A DNA stretch of 43,283 nucleotides from Opitutaceae bacterium. GTDB taxonomy: Bacteria; Verrucomicrobiota; Verrucomicrobiia; Opitutales; Opitutaceae. The notes below the pieces were generated by a model. The model was not told the DNA's origin. It ran no database searches and saw nothing but the letters and a program-made list of their open reading frames with translations. The stretch spans positions 1 through 43,283 of the forward strand of contig PLTZ01000028.1 in the NCBI GenBank assembly GCA_003164715.1, given 5' to 3'. Below are positions 41,546 through 43,283 of this stretch, piece by piece. The number at the start of each line of letters is the position of its first letter. The stretch's first letter is position 1. The position numbers and the translations under genes are program-made.

Positions 41546-41881
41546 TTACTTTACTATAAGGTTGTTGCTGACGTTCGTGACACCCGCGACCGAGGCTGCA
41601 TCCCTGGATGCGGCGTTCTTCTGGTTCTCGTTGTCCACGAATCCGCTAAGTTGCACGACGCCCCGCATGGTCTCCACCTTGATTTCAAACGATTTGACCG
41701 CGTCGTCTCGTAGCAACGCAGTCTTAACCTTCGTCGTAATCCCAGTGTCGTCGACGTATTCGCCTGTGCTGTCGTGAGTGCGAGTTCCCGCACACCCCCC
41801 TGAGAATCCGCTGAAAGCGAAGACTCCGATTAGCGCGGCAAGCGGGGCGAGTTTCCTAGCATTAGGATGTGTTTTCATCAT
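41546..41881 (-). CDS. BON-domain lipoprotein
   Basis: A 111-residue lipoprotein: signal LAPLAALIGVFAFSGFSGGC with acylation expected at C30, then one BON domain (DDTGITTKVKTALLRDDAVK, KVETMRGVVQLSGFVDNENQ and AASVAGVTNVSNNLIVK). BON proteins (OsmY-like) bind phospholipid and support the envelope under osmotic stress. It starts 44 bases after the csbD stop on the same strand, so they form an operon. The ATG at 41881 is used; a second ATG follows at once. The cassette continues on the other strand with glycine-zipper and DUF3309 genes. Confidence 0.9.
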   Translation of the reverse strand: MMKTHPNARKLAPLAALIGVFAFSGFSGGCAGTRTHDSTGEYVDDTGITTKVKTALLRDDAVKSFEIKVETMRGVVQLSGFVDNENQKNAASRDAASVAGVTNVSNNLIVK

Positions 41882-41924
41882 GGTCGGCGTCGTTGTGTTT
41901 CGGTTGGAGAGATTCCTGGGACTG

Positions 41925-42125
41925 CTACTCAGCGAAGACCTTCTTGATCTCACCGAGCTTCTTCTGAACATGGCCTTCGCCTTTTTCAGTGTTGCCCTTG
42001 TCCCGCAAGCCCGGGCTGCGAAGAACCCGGCCGGCCTCTTCCTTGATCTTGCCGGAGATTATCTTGGCATTGCCCTCGATCATGTCGGTGGCGCTTGATT
42101 TCTTGCTCTCGTCGTTTGATTTCAT
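41925..42125 (-). CDS. CsbD-family stress protein
   Basis: A 66-residue hydrophilic protein of the CsbD family: DMIEGNAKIISGKIKEEAGR then LRDKGNTEKGEGHVQKKLGE. CsbD-like proteins are abundant, soluble, stress-induced proteins without a clear biochemical role. The ATG at 42125 starts the usual lead-in. It is the first gene before the BON lipoprotein, a common pairing in Opitutaceae and proteobacteria. Confidence 0.9.
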   Translation of the reverse strand: MKSNDESKKSSATDMIEGNAKIISGKIKEEAGRVLRSPGLRDKGNTEKGEGHVQKKLGEIKKVFAE

Positions 42126-42400
42126 GTTCTTCTACACTAAGGGCTTCGCCCAGCTTGTGCCTTGCTGATGGTGGTTGTTACCGTTGCCAGCATTGGTACC
42201 TTACGCGGGCGAGTGGTTCACAACTTTCTAGTGGGGTATTTACCCTAATCCCCCTGAACCTGGTGGCTTAAATGCGCCTGCAGTCGTGCCCTGCCCATAT
42301 TCTCTTGACCGAACTTTCGAGGGTTTCGGCGCCCCGAACGGAACCTTCGGCCGCCATTGGCCACCATACTGGTACACTCGCAAAAACAACCAGGACTTCT
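42126..42400. other. Divergent region of the stress cassette
   Basis: These 275 bases lie between the csbD/BON genes and the glycine-zipper gene and must hold promoters for both. I see AT-rich spots around 42225-42255 and an ECF-like GGAACC at 42340-42345, but no defined promoter. The ribosome site AGGA of the next gene is at about 42392. Confidence 0.3.
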
Positions 42401-42751
42401 ATGGATACAATCGCTTCAGCATCCCACGATGAACCCGCAACGGATTCCTCCGCCAAGTACATCGCTATCGGCAAGAAGACAGTCGTCGGCGGCTCCGGCG
42501 CCCTGCTCGGGGCGATTGTCGGAGGTCCGATTGGGGCGGTAGTCGGCGGCGCAATTGGAGCCGTGGTTGGCGCAGTCGCCGAGCACAACCCCTCAGGCAA
42601 GACATCTCACGCAATCGATTCGACAGTCAATTCGGTCCGGAAGGCAGCCGGAAGTACCGAATCGATGGCCAAGACGGCCACGGCGAGGACCGTCGCAGTG
42701 GCGAAAGGGGCCGCCGAAGGTGCCAAGCGCGAGATGAAAGCCACGAAGTAA
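42401..42751 (+). CDS. Glycine-zipper domain protein
   Basis: A 116-residue protein whose central part (about 27-63) is a glycine-zipper hairpin (VVGGSGALLGAIVGGPIGAV and VGGAIGAVVGAVAEHN), able to insert in membranes. The C-terminal part is a Lys/Ala-rich helix (AKTATARTVAVAKGAAEGAK), like LEA- or CsbD-type stress proteins. The ATG at 42401 follows AGGA. It is eight bases before the start of the DUF3309 gene and probably shares its transcript. Confidence 0.8.
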   Translation: MDTIASASHDEPATDSSAKYIAIGKKTVVGGSGALLGAIVGGPIGAVVGGAIGAVVGAVAEHNPSGKTSHAIDSTVNSVRKAAGSTESMAKTATARTVAVAKGAAEGAKREMKATK

Positions 42752-42758
42752 TCCGGCC

Positions 42759-42905
42759 GTGATCAGCACGATCGTTCTTGTCTTTCTTCTGCTGCTCCTT
42801 GTCGGAGCGCTTCCCACCTGGCCTCACAGCAGAAACTGGGGTTACTATCCCAGCGGCGGTTTGGGCCTGGTCCTGATAGTGCTCTTGATAGTGCTTCTTG
42901 TTTAG
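42759..42905 (+). CDS. DUF3309 family small membrane protein
   Basis: A 48-residue protein, GTG start at 42759. It has one hydrophobic helix (IVLVFLLLLLVGALP), the family signature TWPHSRNWGYYPSGGLG and a second helix LVLIVLLIVLLV. This is the DUF3309 pattern (LGALPTWPHS..WGY.PSGGLG) at normal length. It starts seven bases past the glycine-zipper stop. Members are found in stress cassettes next to CsbD, BON and glycine-zipper genes, as here; the biochemical role is unknown. Confidence 0.85.
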   Translation: MISTIVLVFLLLLLVGALPTWPHSRNWGYYPSGGLGLVLIVLLIVLLV

Positions 42906-42920
42906 GAGCCGGCGCGACCG

Positions 42921-42951
42921 TCGAGCCTGGGGCCCATATGGGCCCGCTCGA
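42921..42951 (+). terminator. Hairpin downstream of the DUF3309 gene
   Basis: GGGCCCATATGGGCCC (42930-42945) is a perfect 16-bp palindrome. Outer arms TCGAGC (42921-42926) and GCTCGA (42946-42951) extend the stem, with a three-base bulge (CTG) on one side. It starts 16 bases past the stop and should end or protect the glycine-zipper/DUF3309 transcript. There is no T-run. Confidence 0.65.
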
Positions 42952-43045
42952 TCTGGAAGGTTGACCTTCCTTCACGATCCCTGTTCGACAAAGGACCCCT
43001 TTAAGAACAACTCGGACACTGGGGGCCAACCTTGCTATGAGGAAT

Positions 43046-43122
43046 TGGTAGACCTGGAGGGACTCGAACCCCCGACCCCTTGGTTCGAAGCCAAGTGCTC
43101 TATCCAACTGAGCTACAGGTCC
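43046..43122 (-). tRNA. tRNA-Arg (anticodon UCG)
   Basis: On the minus strand the acceptor stem is GGACCTG paired to CAGGTCT (one G-U pair), followed by discriminator A and an encoded CCA (43048-43046). The D arm has AGCTCAGTTGGATAGAGC, the anticodon arm CTTGGCTTCGAACCAAG reads UCG, and the T arm has GGTTCGAGTCCC. The length is 77 bases with CCA, as expected for tRNA-Arg. It reads CGA codons. Confidence 0.96.
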
Positions 43123-43283
43123 GCAGCTATTGCCGCCGCATGAATAGTCTTCTTCGCAAAGGGATCAACGCAGTTTGCCGCTACTGTGATTACAGTAAGG
43201 CCGCCAGATCTCTCGCCGGCGGTCCGAGTTGGGGCGCGAAGACACAAAAGACCGAGCTTGAGGCTTGCTGTCCCAATACTGGT

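Noticed and set aside
43046-43122. tRNA as an integration site of a mobile element
   Set aside because: No integrase and no repeated 3' end of the tRNA are seen in the window.

Overview
The window looks like chromosomal DNA of a high-GC, Gram-negative soil or freshwater bacterium, most likely a verrucomicrobium near Opitutaceae. The grounds are MacB/FtsX-type orphan permeases of the ADOP kind with a PadR regulator, an AraC regulator with a PocR-like sensor domain, an ECF-type sigma factor with a long membrane-bound tail, many secreted carbohydrate-active enzymes and a CsbD/BON/DUF3309 stress cassette. This assignment rests on gene content only. No ribosomal marker is present; the only RNA gene is a tRNA-Arg(UCG) at the right end. 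I see no insertion sequence, integrase, CRISPR array or phage module.

Layout. (1) 1-2.25 kb: two overlapping minus-strand genes for exported proteins, both broken (a frameshift near 1.6 kb and an in-frame TGA at 960-962), in visibly lower-GC DNA. (2) 2.4-4.5 kb: a divergent pair of HDOD-domain genes. (3) 4.6-10.1 kb: a two-box CTAG operator, padR, an ADOP permease (889 aa) and a second, convergent ADOP permease. (4) 10.3-14.8 kb: a GlcG/HbpS-like protein, a small membrane protein, an HD-domain protein, a methyltransferase, a secreted TPR protein and a stand-alone response regulator. (5) 15.3-22.5 kb: a third ADOP permease, a secreted lectin-fold (polysaccharide lyase-like) protein, small unknown proteins, a basic helix-turn-helix protein and a TonB-C lipoprotein. 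(6) 22.7-34.8 kb: mostly secreted hydrolases (S9 peptidase, GH127-like enzyme, CE1 esterase/SMP-30 fusion, pectate-lyase-like beta-helix protein, alpha/beta hydrolase), interrupted by a sigma factor fused to an ExbD/TolR-like periplasmic domain and its overlapping partner gene. (7) 35-38.4 kb: a lower-GC block with a Fic protein behind three evenly spaced inverted repeats and a blaI-M56 peptidase operon. (8) 38.7-43.3 kb: a duplicated DoxX-like membrane protein, a PocR/AraC regulator, a PH-like protein, the BON/CsbD/glycine-zipper/DUF3309 cassette and the tRNA.

How the parts fit. The hydrolases would break down plant or algal polysaccharide and peptides outside the cytoplasm. The permeases and PadR are probably a drug or envelope-stress export response. 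The BlaI/M56 pair, the sigma-ExbD gene pair and the Fic gene each look like self-contained signalling units with their own cis elements. The most unusual item is the sigma-ExbD fusion (31183-32478) with the ATGA-overlapping membrane coiled-coil gene behind it: a sigma factor that appears to be built into the inner membrane with an ExbD-like sensor on the outside.
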